A stretch of DNA of 64,000 nucleotides, taken from contig OV121082.1 of the NCBI GenBank assembly GCA_921293015.1, positions 19,881,748-19,945,747 on the forward strand, in the 5' to 3' direction. The DNA comes from Phorcus lineatus (taxonomy: Eukaryota > Mollusca > Gastropoda > Trochida > Trochidae). The notes under the pieces were generated by a model. It searched no databases. It was not told the DNA's origin and was given only the letters and a program-made list of their open reading frames with translations. Below, piece after piece: positions 12,994 to 25,260 of this stretch. How positions within the stretch are numbered: position 1 is the stretch's first letter; each line of letters begins with the position of its first letter. The translations under genes were made by a program, and so were the position numbers.

Positions 12994-14660
12994 CTCAACA
13001 TTGAAACAAATCGGCATAAAAATGGCGGCACATCACTTTTGTAATAAATCTGCCATTTTGACCAGTGTTTCAATAGTGTGCAGTGTGCAATTGTCATTGA
13101 AGTGTCATTTGCAATAACAAAATCATCAAACAAATTAATCAAACAAAATCTAGACAAAGTAGCAGATTTATTACATCATTTGCGTTATCCCCTTGCTCTA
13201 GTAACGCCCAATGTACCTGAGATTGAAACATCTCTGTACATCTAGGTAAATAATTTCATAACATTAAATGCTAAATCATCATCATCATAAACAATAGCAT
13301 ATGAATGTAAATACAATCGTCTTATCACCTTGTAAGACGATCCCTTAGCAGCATGCAATAAAATCTGAACAAATCGCAAAATTTGAAAATGTAAAGAAAT
13401 AACGTCGTACAAACATAATGGCAATAATCCGAAGAAATGACAATATGACAAATGTAAGAAATGGTAACGAGACTCGTAACAAAATTTTCAATTAACAACA
13501 ATTTTCCTAACAAAAGTTTCCATGGATACTTCTGTATCAACACAGAGGTAACAGTAAACTCAACGGCGGTCACTTTGGTGTACGACCTTTCACATTTACA
13601 GAACGCAACGTACACCTCGGCTGGTATCATACTAGGAGCGCCTGCATAGAATACCTGTAACTCCAACCTAGTGTCCCTAGCTACTGTAATGAGTCGACGA
13701 CAACGAGACACCCAATGAAGCACGTACTCAAGCAAACTTGAAGTGAGAAAGGGGGCGGGGTTTACGCAAGGGTATTTGTCTTCAGGTATGTTTTTGTGAT
13801 GTGTCATGGGGTTGGGTTTGGGAGGGATGTGCTAGGGTTTGGGAAGTTATTTGGAATTTTAAGATTTTAAGATTTTTTTTTTTAAAATTGGGGGGGGGGG
13901 GGGGGGGGGGGGTATTCTTAGTTGTAGTAGTTGTTGTTCTTACGTTAATTTGAGACTGTTGACAAGTAAGTGCGTATTGTTTGTATGTCAATGCAGAACG
14001 ATCGTTATAAATAAGTGTTACAATTTCCAAACAAGTGACTGCTTTCAGGTGTAAATCTCTTGTGTATTGATCGTATCTATGTTGCGGTAGTACATATCAA
14101 TAGTGAAGAGTTGAGTTTATATCTCCATCGTTTTTATCGGAGATTTGAATAACAACTTACCAACATGTTAACATCACACTTAGAAAGCAAAGATGGTGTT
14201 TTTTATGTTTATATTAATATATAATAAATATATTACTATTGCATGACAGCATCCATCGTATAAAAGGTCTCGGGTGTAAAAACGTTTGTAGGTCCTAAAT
14301 AAATGTTTGATATGTCTCGTAAGATTTATCTAAAGGGTATTTTATATTTATCATGATATAGTGTTACATATACTTAAATAACTGTAAGTAATGTGAGTAA
14401 CTGTGAAGCTTGTAATTATTAAAGATATCCAGTGATCAGGGCGTAAGTGTCTCAATCATAAGGGAATGAACATAGGGTGAACATTTCAAGGACGGGGCTT
14501 TAATGATATGGCGAGGAACATCACAACCAGCCACGAGTTTTTAAATCCATTTACCATAACACCGACAAGAACATATGCAACACCTATTGCAGCTCATTGA
14601 CTACTTTATATCTAAAAGCAAGACCTCCTTCTAAACTGGTATCAAACACCATTAATGCTA
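12994..14660. other. Non-coding DNA with ORF-rich patch and poly-G zone
   Basis: Apart from the poly-G zone described separately, this contains an unusually long - strand ORF (13325-13807, 160 codons) overlapped by a 62-codon + strand ORF. Neither resembles a known family, so no gene is called. Confidence 0.35.
13791..13912. repeat. C-depleted tract ending in a 23-base poly-G run
   Basis: From 13791 to 13889 the + strand is almost entirely G, T and A (two cytosines seen), with runs such as GGGTTTGGGAGGG. It ends in 23 consecutive G (13890-13912). Normal composition resumes immediately afterwards. The abrupt one-sided loss of a base beside a homopolymer suggests a read-quality artefact more than natural sequence. 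It mirrors the poly-C zone at 35850-36115. Confidence 0.75.
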
Positions 14661-14674
14661 AATAACATTCAGCT

Positions 14675-14908
14675 TTCTTGCAAGGTCACTCTTACTTTCA
14701 ATTTCATTTTGTTTGAATATGATTCTTGCTTGACACTTTTTATTCTTGCAAGATGAACTTTTGACTTAACATCATTACGTGTTTTTGTTGGTGTTTACAT
14801 GAATCATACTTGCCGGAAATCTTTGTTCTTGCAAGATATTTTGTCGTTCCAATCATTCCCCAAGTAATATCGAATCTCTCTTGCTGTATGATTTTGTTCT
14901 TGCAAGAT
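14675..14908. repeat. Recurrent TTCTTGCAAGAT motif
   Basis: The 12-mer TTCTTGCAAGAT occurs at 14743, 14826 and 14897, with a near copy (TTCTTGCAAGGT) at 14675. Spacing is 68-83 bp. Weakly similar sequence in between (TGAATCATACTTGC, TGTATGATTTTG) suggests a decayed tandem array. The core CTTGCAAG is palindromic. Confidence 0.6.
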
Positions 14909-15078
14909 CTTGTGTTGTCAGTTAGTTATGCACATTAAGCTCAAGCAGACAACGATTATAAATCAACGTATTCTTACTTTTTCAACAACTGTAAAACAAT
15001 GTTTCTAAATTTTCTAAACTAGGACATAATATTTGATATAAAAATGTAACCAAACCAAATAGAATGTACTACCAAATG

Positions 15079-15104
15079 TATCACATGACACTGGTCATGT
15101 GATA
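15079..15104. repeat. Perfect short hairpin
   Basis: TATCACATGAC (15079-15089) and GTCATGTGATA (15094-15104) are perfect 11-base complements around a 4-base loop ACTG. It is too short to call an element. Confidence 0.8.
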
Positions 15105-15311
15105 GAACACCTTGTATGTGTCACTCACACGATCTTCCTGTGAGAGGACTAATTTCATTGGTGGAACTAGATCGCAAGCTCCGCCCACTCGATGTAACAT
15201 CCAATCACTTCCTTGTGCTGGAAGCACTGATGGTATGTGTTCTGGAAGAGTGGATAAATAATATCGTCTAAATAGTGTTTGTCGCGGTATGCAACACATG
15301 CATATTTCACA

Positions 15312-15505
15312 ACAATCTCATCTCTCTACGTCCGAATAATGTCAATTCATATAATTCACATCAATGTAACTCTACTTCGTCCAAATAATGTCAATTCATA
15401 TAATTCACATCAGTTTCACTCTACTTCGTTCGAATAATGCCAATTAACATCGTTCACATTAATTTCATCCCACTTCGTCCGAATAATGCCAATTCACATA
15501 CATTT
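15312..15505. repeat. Four-copy tandem repeat, period ~49 bp
   Basis: Units contain CTTCGTCCGAATAATG then YCAATTCATATAATTCACAT. The GTCCGAATAATG landmark recurs at about 15330, 15379, 15429 and 15477 (48-50 bp apart), with a few substitutions per unit. Confidence 0.9.
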
Positions 15506-17189
15506 CTGTTTTGTCGTCGAAAAGAAACAATTGTATGCCGTACAAACATGTTTCATACCAATTTCATCCTTGTATCCAAATAGTGAAAACCCTGAAAACA
15601 ATACATGCATATTTCATTGCGATTTGCTTCATTAAATAGCTAAGATCAGTTTTTAAAGTTGATTCACGACGTTCTGAATTCTTTATCCACTTGACTTCTT
15701 TGGATTATTAGACATGTATCCGTAAATACACCAATATACATAATCGGTTGCCTGAAATCGATATTTTGATATCGATCTTGGTAATTATCTTCACCAAAAC
15801 CTTATCCTTGGTATCCAAATTTTTCACATCTCTCACAAACCCACAATGTTTTAATTTGGCATAATTAAGTTCACATCTTTTTGTTTTGTCATAGACATAT
15901 TCATCACAAATGTCAATTAGAAATTACATATATGCTATAATTTTAATATAATTATGCATCATATTTTCGATATGATTGTCATGAGTGATCGCAAATCAAT
16001 AAGCGAAAGGTGAACAGAAGTTGTGTTTTGCTCAAAGTGGTAAAAGTAATGATGATGGAGAATATATTTTGAAAAATTTAAGTCTTGATTTAATTAATCT
16101 TATTCAAATTCACATATATTTATTCATATTAATAGCTTAAAATTTACGTTTTATATTCATTTTCAATTAAATTACTTAAAATATATCAAAAAATAAGAGC
16201 ATTACATATCATGTTTCACAAATTCATATTTACCACATTTTCCTTTCCCAAAAAGTCCATTTAACACAATTTATTCCACACAATATTTCAATAATCCTGT
16301 TATCAGTTATCAATTTATACGAACATCTTGTTGAGTCGTATTCAATTCCAGTCTATATTCAATTGTATCACAGCCTTGCCTTAAACGATCGCAGATATTA
16401 ACAAACCCTTTCAACAGTATTAGAAGATTAGGATTCAAAAATAGAATATTTGGTCCTGAGCTGAGAAATTCGAAGATTTAAAAGATATCACATTTCAGTT
16501 AGGAATTCGGGCGTCGCTTTGATGGTATCGCAGATTTCTCCATGTTGTTTTTAGATCCAAACAGAAAACTTAAACACAGTGTCACATTTGTAAATCCTCC
16601 TACTGTTAACAATAAACTAACGAGATCCTAGCATTGGTCCATTCAAACATAATGTTACCATATATGGTCATTCTGCAAACGATACCATATATGATCAAGT
16701 GTATATTAGCAGGTATAGGTGAAACACACTACTTTGTTTATGTTGCAGTAATGGGTAACTACGTCCTGAATTACAGTTGTTGAAGCGATTATCTATGTTC
16801 GTGTAGTTGTTGCAATCTACACCTATGCTTAAAGCCTCTAGATGGATTATATGTAAAGCTTGTAAATGAAGTGATCTCATGATTGAACTAAGAACTTTTC
16901 CAGGGAATGTTTTTCAGTGGCTTACAAGCAGTTGTGATACGATAATGAACCAGATAAGAATTCCCAGCAGCAGATTGGAAAATAAGTAAGCTTCCTTACT
17001 CGAGCTGAATTCCCTCTGGTTTTGTAACTAAGGGAGGTAAATCCTATTCTACAACGATTGCATCCGGGTTCGAATGGATGCCGACATGACAAGTGCTCAG
17101 TTTTCGCGCAGACTTCCGATTGATTTTACATTCACTGCTGCATTGATATGACACATCCCTCGTCGACATTAGCTGAGAAACAAATATTT
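15506..17189. other. Non-coding, downstream of the - strand Ly6 gene
   Basis: Very AT-rich. It would include the 3' UTR of the Ly6 gene on the - strand, but no clear AATAAA (TTTATT on the + strand) was seen close to the stop codon. An inverted ATATATGGT/ACCATATAT pair lies near 16660-16692. No other feature. Confidence 0.4.
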
Positions 17190-17407
17190 TTATCCTCGAA
17201 ATGCATGGTAGATCCTTGGTAGGAAGATCGTTGCCATAGCAACGGCGATATATGGTGCTAAATGAGGTAATGGCGTGTTTCCTTGGTTACACAGATCACC
17301 CTCACAATGGCAGTAGGTGATGCGCACATTCCTGGTTCCAGATCTGGTAATGCATCCAGTTTCTCCCAATACTGCGCACTGACGGATGTAGCGGTGTTCC
17401 CCCTTTA
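17190..17407 (-). CDS. Ly6/uPAR-family protein, exon 3 (C-terminal LU half and GPI signal)
   Basis: Terminal coding exon of a three-finger (LU-domain) protein. The acceptor is a pyrimidine-rich tract ending CTATTGCAG, after which the exon starts in phase 1 (TA joins the T left by exon 2 to give Leu76). It reads 71 further codons to TAA at 17190-17192. In the joined protein (147 residues) it carries Cys86, 94, 108, 110 and 115. The segment YCHCEGDLCNQG is the hallmark C-x-C-x4-CN end of LU domains, where the conserved Asn follows the last cysteine. Residues ~124-145 (HLAPYIAVAMATIFLP...) are hydrophobic and end in a short basic tail, fitting a GPI-attachment signal, with the likely anchor site near Gly118/Asn119. 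It is convergent with the + strand Ly6 exon at 5722-5936 and has the same exon phase. Confidence 0.85.
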
Positions 17408-17885
17408 CTGCAATAGAGACAAACATAACAGTCAAACACCATCACACAAAATCATTGATGAGCATATCTGAAGAGCAATACAATATAGTCAATGAAACAA
17501 GAAGAAAACTTGTCCTTACAGATTTTGCCTCACATATACCATGTGCAACTTGCAATTAATTACCTTTTCCATGCATTTATAACTGATTTCAACAACGTCA
17601 TTTATTATTATAACATAGTGCAGGGAAAAAAGGCAAACTTATTCAATGAAGGGCATAATAAAAAGGCAATGTAATATAAGGCAACACGACGGGATCTTGC
17701 CCTCCATCACATTATAAACTTTAAAAATTCTCACATTTTATTACAATTATTAAAAACTTTAAAAACGACATGAAGTATCAAAATGCAAAACAACGGAACA
17801 TCATTAATTGAATTAGACGATGATATCAATAGACTTGGGAATCACAAAATAAAATGATAAATTAAAAGCTGAGGGATCAACTCAC
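17408..17885 (-). other. Intron 2 of the Ly6 gene (478 bp)
   Basis: A phase-1 intron with donor GTGAGT next to 17886 and acceptor TTGCAG next to 17407, read on the - strand. Short + strand ORFs inside it are chance. Confidence 0.8.
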
Positions 17886-18038
17886 AGTCCTGGAACATCT
17901 TGCGGCAATAGTTATATGTTTTGTTCCCTTCCAAGTCATCGCACGTTTGTTCATACAAGTAGCGCTTCTCTTCTGGCAGATAGCGGCAATCATCACCATG
18001 AAGATAGGAGTTGCAGATGAAACATTCAAGGGCAAGTC
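17886..18038 (-). CDS. Ly6/uPAR-family protein, exon 2 (N-terminal LU half)
   Basis: 153-bp internal exon. The acceptor is TTTGTATTTTGCAG and the donor GTGAGT, with phase 1 at both ends. It encodes residues 25-75 of the joined protein and contains Cys30, 33, 42, 57 and 69. The start LALECFICNS is the classic mature N-terminus of LU proteins (L-x-C-x2-C). Together with exon 3 this gives ten cysteines, the full set for five disulfides. One possible N-glycosylation site (NKT, residues 63-65) lies in the loop region. The open frame also continues upstream through the acceptor to an in-frame ATG (18180, or the one that reads MKTMMTSMVIFLLTSII) with a hydrophobic run. An alternative first exon without splicing therefore cannot be excluded, but the strong acceptor and phase match favour splicing to exon 1. 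Confidence 0.87.
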
Positions 18039-21000
18039 CTGCAAAATACAAAAATTCTTCTTGAAGTCTTATTATCATTATGTCAACGATTATCGATGTC
18101 AATAAAAATATCACCATCGACGTCATCATTGTCTTCATTAACTGGTGTGCAGAAAAATTTGCCTTGCAAAACAGAGACAATTACTCTATTGACCTCCTCA
18201 TTGACTTATTCGTCCCATGGTTAAAAAATATGGATGCATAGTTCAATAATTTTGATCAATATTGTTACACTTCGTCTGTCATAATAGAAATATCGATCAC
18301 GTAATAGTTGGAGTACTCTGTAAACTGCAAAATCGATATTGAGATGAAATGGATTATCCCCTTGAGGCATGTGCTGTATATGTAAACATCTACGGTTGGC
18401 AGTAATGATCGATTACAGAATTTATGATATCAAGTATTGAGGTTAAAGTGGCCAAATAATAGCTTTTTAATAGGTAATGTGAAGGATATGATATAAGGAT
18501 AAAGGACGAATAGAGAAATCTTAAAGACTTTAAATACTGCCGAAAAATCTACGCTATGTTCCCCGTTAATCTTCCCTCAAACCCTCGGAATTTCATAAGA
18601 TTATTTGTACTCAATTACCGGCCCCTGAGTCTGGTTATGAAATATTAACACAATTGCCTGTCTTGATATTACAAGATGGGTTAAGTGTTGGTATCGCAAT
18701 CCTTTTCAGCGCATGCTCAGTATAACTTGGGTATGGAAGTTTTCAACCTTATTGCCCTGAAAGTACGAGCTAAGAGTTTTTGTCAAGCCAATTTCCTCAA
18801 CGCAAGACCAAAGTGTGCAGAAACAAGTCACTTGAGCTGGTAAGTCCAATCGTCAAAGCAGTTTCATTGGCTAAAAATTCATTTGCAGGACATGTGAGTC
18901 CATATTTTCTTGATTAAAAGTCCCAGGGGTAATAGTGTGTAAAGGATCGGAATATTTGGCCTTGGGTAACCAAGAATGCCATCCTACTACGTCAGCGTAT
19001 TCGAACCCGCAAAGGGACTTACAATGCTCCGACATCTATCAAGGCGAATGACTTTTCTATCCCATAGTATAACCAGCCAATAAGATGAATCCAACCGGCA
19101 ATAGCGGGAGTACACAAATTGCAGAATAATTCGAGATATTTTACTTCAGGCTTTTCGAATAACGTCATGTCATGTAGTCTTTAAACCGCATTAAAAAGAA
19201 CAGCAATATTTTCTGCATAACTACTTCTTTATTGTAAGGTCACGACGTTTCGAATTTTGCCTACTCCTTCAGATGGGATGAGGAGAATAACGATTCCTTA
19301 TGTGATATGCTAAATCTAAAATACCATATTTTTCGTTGTGTCTGCCGTGGAGAAGTTTCCGAAATTGTGCAACTGTCCGGTTTTCGATCACAAAACATAA
19401 TTCTAAGCTGATTATTCTCACTCCACTGATTTTTAGATACAACCAGTGGTTCTCGACATAATAACACCGTTTCTAAAATTTGGCATTTTGACCCATATAC
19501 CCCTGCAACATACTCTGTCGCCCCTTTAAAAGACAGTTAATTCGGAAAGCGCTGGTACATCCTCCCTTCCTACCGATCAATAACAACGACATAAAAATAA
19601 CTAAGTGCTGTTTTCCAGTCTTGGTTTGAATAATAAATGACATGAACTAGGTTCTCGATTTAACACGCACAGTTCAATCTCGCTATAAGGTGAACCTCAT
19701 AAATATGATCATAGAGCCATTGGCTCAGAAATTATTCAATTATCAGTATATGTAAGATATAAACATAAACTAACAAGACACTCTTGATGTTGTCTGTATG
19801 ACAGATATGGCTGTAGCTAAAAATAAAAACTATAATTCTCATAGGGTGAAGTATGTTGCATAAAAAGTCAATAACATCTTTATTTTCTGAGGAGAAAATA
19901 CACATAGGCTTAAAGGGGAGACCCTTTTAACCTCGTTTACAGACTTCGGTGCCGTTGCACAAAAAATTAAGGTGACCTTATATCTCTAAGGTAGCCTTAG
20001 TGCAATGTTAAAGGATGTCACTAAGGTTAACCGTGGTGTTAAGTTCTTTTGTACAAAGAACCCCTGAAAAACTTTATTTAAGTGACCACCTTGAGAGCAA
20101 ATAACCAATACGCAGATGTAACAATAGGCCCAGCTTTAGGATTTTTCTCCGTGATGACCGCGAAAGAAGATTATATAACTGCTTTAGAACTTAAGAGTTA
20201 TGTTATATTTTGTTACATTCATGTAAATGGGGTTATTTTAGAGTTCATGAACGTAGCTATTCATCCAGTATTATATCATTACATCATATCATAGACTGAA
20301 CATTCAGCTTTAGATCATAATCAGGGTTTACAGCCTAATGGTTAGAGTTGCACTCCAGCGATGCATCTCAGTCTCCATTGTACAAAGACATCATCGTACA
20401 TGTATATATTTGAGTTTCCTAGCATTCGTGGTTTCTTTAGAAATGTTGAAAGAATACATTGTGGTGAACACCCAGCCATGGTCGTATTTGAGGGTTAGAA
20501 ACATGAATTCCCTGTTAACAAATATGATATTCTGAAAATGTGAGTTTTTATCCAAACCGGTTTCTATGTAGAGGTCTATTACATGTTTTAATACTAATGT
20601 CTGCCACGAAAATGTATGAGGAGGGAGAAGTGGAATAAAATAGAGTACAGAAATAATTATCTTTGACTGAACAACCAATGATCAAGCAACGTTTATTAAT
20701 TCGGATGCAATCTATCTAAAAGCTATTAGCAGCAGTGTTCATTATAAAAGCAAAATAGCAGCAAGAAGCACACAACGTTCGTGAGCATGTCAAAGGTAAA
20801 TTCTCTCCCCTTGGTCAAAACATGATTCCTCCGCCAGGGCGAAAATGTTTGCTTATAGCAACTCGTGCTACATTTGAGCGAATCCTTTCATTGGGATAAT
20901 GCGTCTATCTAATCTAAACCTAATCAAGCAAATGCGGAAATTGAAAAACATATCATCCAAATGGACTACAGTTTCAAATCAGGAAAATAGGAGGTTTATA

Positions 21001-22560
21001 AATATTGTAACTGTTTGATCTAATTACGTAAGAGACCCACGCGAGGGAAGGAATCGATCATTTCCATGATGATTTGATCGATATTGACAAACGTTTTGGG
21101 ACACAGCCCACTCAATACAGATTCGCTTAAACTGAACGACTTGATAGAGATTGTATTCATAATAAAACTGCAGTGTCAGCAGAAATGATACTGCAACAAA
21201 ATCGCATTGTTTTATTCGCTTAATTCTTATGTATTTTCCTGCGATGATAAAGTGATGTTTGACGGCTCAAACAAGACATAATTGTTAGCAATCAATTACT
21301 GTGCTTAGAACTGATCTATACTGGTAAACCTAACAAAGCTTACAAATTCAAAATCAAATTTTTAAAAACTTCAAACGGGATTAGCTTGTTTATATGTATT
21401 TTTGTAAATATCATGACTATCTATCAGTAAAATGAAATGGCAAAATGGTTAAAAACTGTGTTATTTGACGTGAGATGACTTTGAGGCAATTAAAAACTCA
21501 TAAACGTTATAAAACACAATGCTACGTTTACCTTAATAAACTGCCAAAGCAACTTACCGAAATGTTAATGTAAATGCACAGAGGTAATAGACGCAAATCT
21601 GATACACGATACATTGATACAACAATGGCTATTACATATTTGAATATAGACTTTCATAACAGTTATCACACACGTGATAATAACAGTCACAAACAGCAGG
21701 CAAATGAAAATGTCTCACGAAAGTTTCATATAATGATGTAATAAACTTCCTTTTACGTAGGCGGACCCTCCCGAATCGTGACAAGGGAGATAACCCACAT
21801 GATTGTAGATACTCAAAAGCGTATACAGGTCTATCTCGTAAACCCAGCATTTGGAAAATCGACACTAGCTTATCAAGACCACGTATGGAGTCCAGACGAG
21901 AGATTCCGAATGACAACTCGTAAAGTCCCGATCGTTCCAGCAGGGGCCATTTCAAGATCGACAAGAGAGATTGGGCGGTTTTCGTATCAAATAGATTCAA
22001 GAAAACGTCTGAAAGTTTAATGATCGACCCAACGTGTTGCCAATTTAGAGAAAGTTTGATGTACAAGACATGAAGGTGGGCGGGCATTTGACATGCAATG
22101 AATAGATGTTTGTATTTCACGAGATGAATACGAGATAACATAGAATGATGAGTTCCCTGTTGACATGTTGATTATCATATGTATATATATTTACGAAAAT
22201 ACTGGAACGTTTGACGTTTGAGATGGCATCTTTGAAACATAAATATCAACCAGGTTTTGAACATGAATAAAAATGTTACTTAGTACAGAGTACTTAATAG
22301 ATCTCATCATTTCGTTTTATAAAAAAAAGAGTAACCACATAAAATTATAATCATCCAACACTAACAAAACTCACCCATCGAACGAACTGATGTACTGCTT
22401 CTTTTCTCTGAGTTTTGGTCTTTAGCAAACGTTATAGCGAGACATCGATATAAAGGCTTCAACCTCGGTGCTTCATAACATAAAAATTTAAACCACCAAT
22501 TTAATAGAATTTTCAAATGGTTGCGGATTTCTCGATACAATCTGATAGAAGGTAACCTAG
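18039..22560. other. Inferred intron 1 of the Ly6 gene, first part
   Basis: No exon recognised. A patch at 21632-22141 is open on the - strand for 169 codons and on the + strand for 80 codons, with locally higher GC. It contains GACAAGGGAGATAAC, a phrase I associate with mollusc intronic repeats (from memory). No protein family is recognisable. Confidence 0.4.
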
Positions 22561-23260
22561 ATCATCAGGTGAAAGCGGATGCCACAAAGCTGTCTTATTT
22601 GCAACTTTGAATGAAGGTCATCATTCTGTGTTCAAAAATCCTCGCTGTGACCTTTAAAATAACTGAAGGTCGTCAAATAAGACTAACGTCCATGGATAAA
22701 ATCATCAGGTGAAAGCGGATGCCACAAAGCTGTCTTATTTGCAACTTTGAATGAAGGTCATCATTCTGTGTTCAAAAATCCTCGCTGTGACCTTTAAAAT
22801 AACTGAAGGTCGTCAAATAAGACTAACGTCCATGGATTAAATCATCAGGTGAAAGCGCATGCCACAAAGCTGTCTAATTTGCAACTTTGAATGAAAGTCA
22901 TCATTCTGTGTTCAAAAATCCTCGCTGTGACCTTTAAAATAACTGAAGGTCGTCAAATAAGACTAACGTCCATGGATAAAATCATCAGGTGAAAGCGGAT
23001 GCCACAAAGCTGTCTAATTTGCAACTTTGAATGAAAGTCATCATTCTGTGTTCAAAAATCCTCGCTGTGACCTTTAAAATAACTGAAGGTCGTCAAATAA
23101 GACTAACGTCCATGGATAAAATCATCAGGTGAAAGCGGATGCCACAAAGCTGTCTAATTTGCAACTTTGAATGAAGGTCATCATTCTGTGTTCAAAAATC
23201 CTCGCTGTGACCTTTAAAATAACTGAAGGTCGTCAAATAAGACTAACGTCCATGGATAAC
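22561..23260. repeat. Five-unit 140-bp satellite array
   Basis: Exactly five head-to-tail units start at 22561, 22701, 22841, 22981 and 23121, each 140 bp with no indels. They differ by only a few substitutions (TCTTATTT or TCTAATTT; GAAGGTCA or GAAAGTCA; one CGCATGCC). Each unit holds an AGGTCA half-site (AAAGTCA in units 3 and 4) and, ~30 bp on, TGACCT with an AGGTCG 13 bp away in everted orientation. The near identity points to very recent amplification or ongoing homogenisation. It is in the inferred Ly6 intron. Confidence 0.98.
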
Positions 23261-25229
23261 GCAGATACAAGAATGTACCAACATTTTGCCGAAATCATGC
23301 AAGTGCTTCTAGATACAAAAAAAAATCCATGAATATTATCACACCAATGTGTTAGGTATAGATGACCTCATTCTTGAAATACCCATACCTTTCCCTTTTC
23401 AAAGTGCAGAAGAGTAGCACGCAAACATAGATCGGTTTTTACGTTGCTATACAAAAAAGTATTTACGTTGCTACGATCTCGTGTGTCGATAACATATCTT
23501 TATTAGAAATCAACTTCAATGAATTTGCGAAAATATTGACATGCCTTGTGTGAACCTTGCATTCACATAGCGATACATCGTTTGCACAATGGAAATCAAT
23601 ACGTTATTTGATCAGAGAGTGAGCTGGTATTTCTTAAGAAATCAATCACTTGAAACAATCGATACCAAGGAGTTTCATTGATCTGCTGCGTTATAAACTA
23701 TACAGACTCATGCAAAATATGGGATCATTAGTTCGTTCAAACAATGAACAATTGCTTTCTCGTTTAAGATTCTTGAGCAAACGTGTCATTACATACAGCT
23801 GCATACCGAAAGTTTGTTCACTTACCACTGAATCGTATAGCAAATATCATGACATTTGGGTTTCGTTTCAACGTCAATAGAATAACTTCAGCAAGTCTGA
23901 CAATGGATCACCCACTTTACATGTGTGAAATAGCCATTCTTGAACTCAATTTGGCACGGTCTGGTCACTGGTGCAAAATTCGAATTTCGGCATATAGATA
24001 TTGACAATAAGCGTCATATTTTCGAAATTTCGATTTCGTTAAATGTCGAATAAAATGTTCCATATCGACTCTCTGACATTAAAAGCAACATAAACACATT
24101 GACTTTGTGTTAAGAAACAAACGTGACTAATTTTTAAAGAAGTTGATAACTTATAAAGGATTTTTAAAGAAAAATAAAAATTAGCGTTTTCGGAAGTTTG
24201 ACCCCTGGTCATTTCAAAAATTGCCAAAATTGTTACGGGTAATTGTGGGGTACGCTAAACCTTTGCCTTAAAGAAAGATGGATCTGCATAAGTTCATTAA
24301 AAATTCAATAACTATACGTTTCTTTTTAGCAACGCTACGATACCTCAAAGGCACCTCAAATTTACATTACATTCAAATTACAATATATTATCACTGGTAT
24401 ATTCAGGTATGTGAACAAACTTTTGGCATGCATCTGTATAAACATAACTGAAAGTAATGATTAGGACATCAATTAAAAAAGCAACCCTTACTAATGTTAA
24501 CCTGAACTCTCATTATTTAACATACAACTAAGGTTATCTTAGTGACTAACGTTCACCTCAGGGCTTTGTGAAAGGAAGTTTGTTTGTAAACTATCAAAGG
24601 TATAGATATACATGTATCTATTAATCATAAAGTGTTTTACCTGTGAACCAGATGTGGTTTCAGAATGATGATCCCAAAACAGACCATAATTTCAAAAGGC
24701 AAAGCAAAATAGTTAACATGAAAACAGAAGAAGAAATTAAAACCGAAAAAAGATGAAAGTCCGACAGGTACATCTACATGAAAAGGAGAGGCAGTATACC
24801 AGATATGGTGAATCTGGTGAACGAACCCTACAATGAAAAGTCAACTTCATGTTAGTCAAATGATTATAATCAAAATTTTATTAAAAAACTGCAGTTATAA
24901 TTTTGGAACGGAAAGTAAACACTTCATAAACTTCAATAGTTATGAATTTTATAATTTTGTCGAAATTAAATGAAAATGACATTTGCTCAATTGCAGAATT
25001 GTCAACTGAGGTGTTTTGCTATCGAACGTCATACATATTAGTTGTCAGATATAGTGTGAGACTTTAGGAGCATTAACATTAAGAAAATATTCTGTTATCA
25101 TGGTGTACATGTATGTGAATATACACAAAACGAACATCCACAGTCTTAACAGTATTTACCAACATATTGTCAGATACTAAGATGAAGAGCACTTTATCCA
25201 TTCAAGGTGGTTTGTAATCAGATATTTAT

Positions 25230-25260
25230 CCCTCTAGTGACGTCGAATGCCACTAGAGGG
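25230..25260. repeat. Short perfect inverted repeat
   Basis: CCCTCTAGTG (25230-25239) and CACTAGAGGG (25251-25260) flank an 11-base loop. It may be the remains of a very short inverted-repeat element. Confidence 0.7.

Noticed and set aside
17842..18180. Single-exon reading of the Ly6 N-terminus from an upstream ATG
   Set aside because: The frame is open through the acceptor, but the T-rich TATTTTGCAG signal, the LALEC mature start and the phase match to a true signal-peptide exon favour splicing. Kept as an alternative in the exon 2 note.
20335..20400. tRNA-like A-box phrase GCCTAATGGTTAGAGTTG
   Set aside because: No matching B box or cloverleaf follows; at most a SINE head fragment.
22561..23260. 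CRISPR-like repeat array
   Set aside because: The units are contiguous 140-bp tandem copies without spacers, in an animal-type genome.
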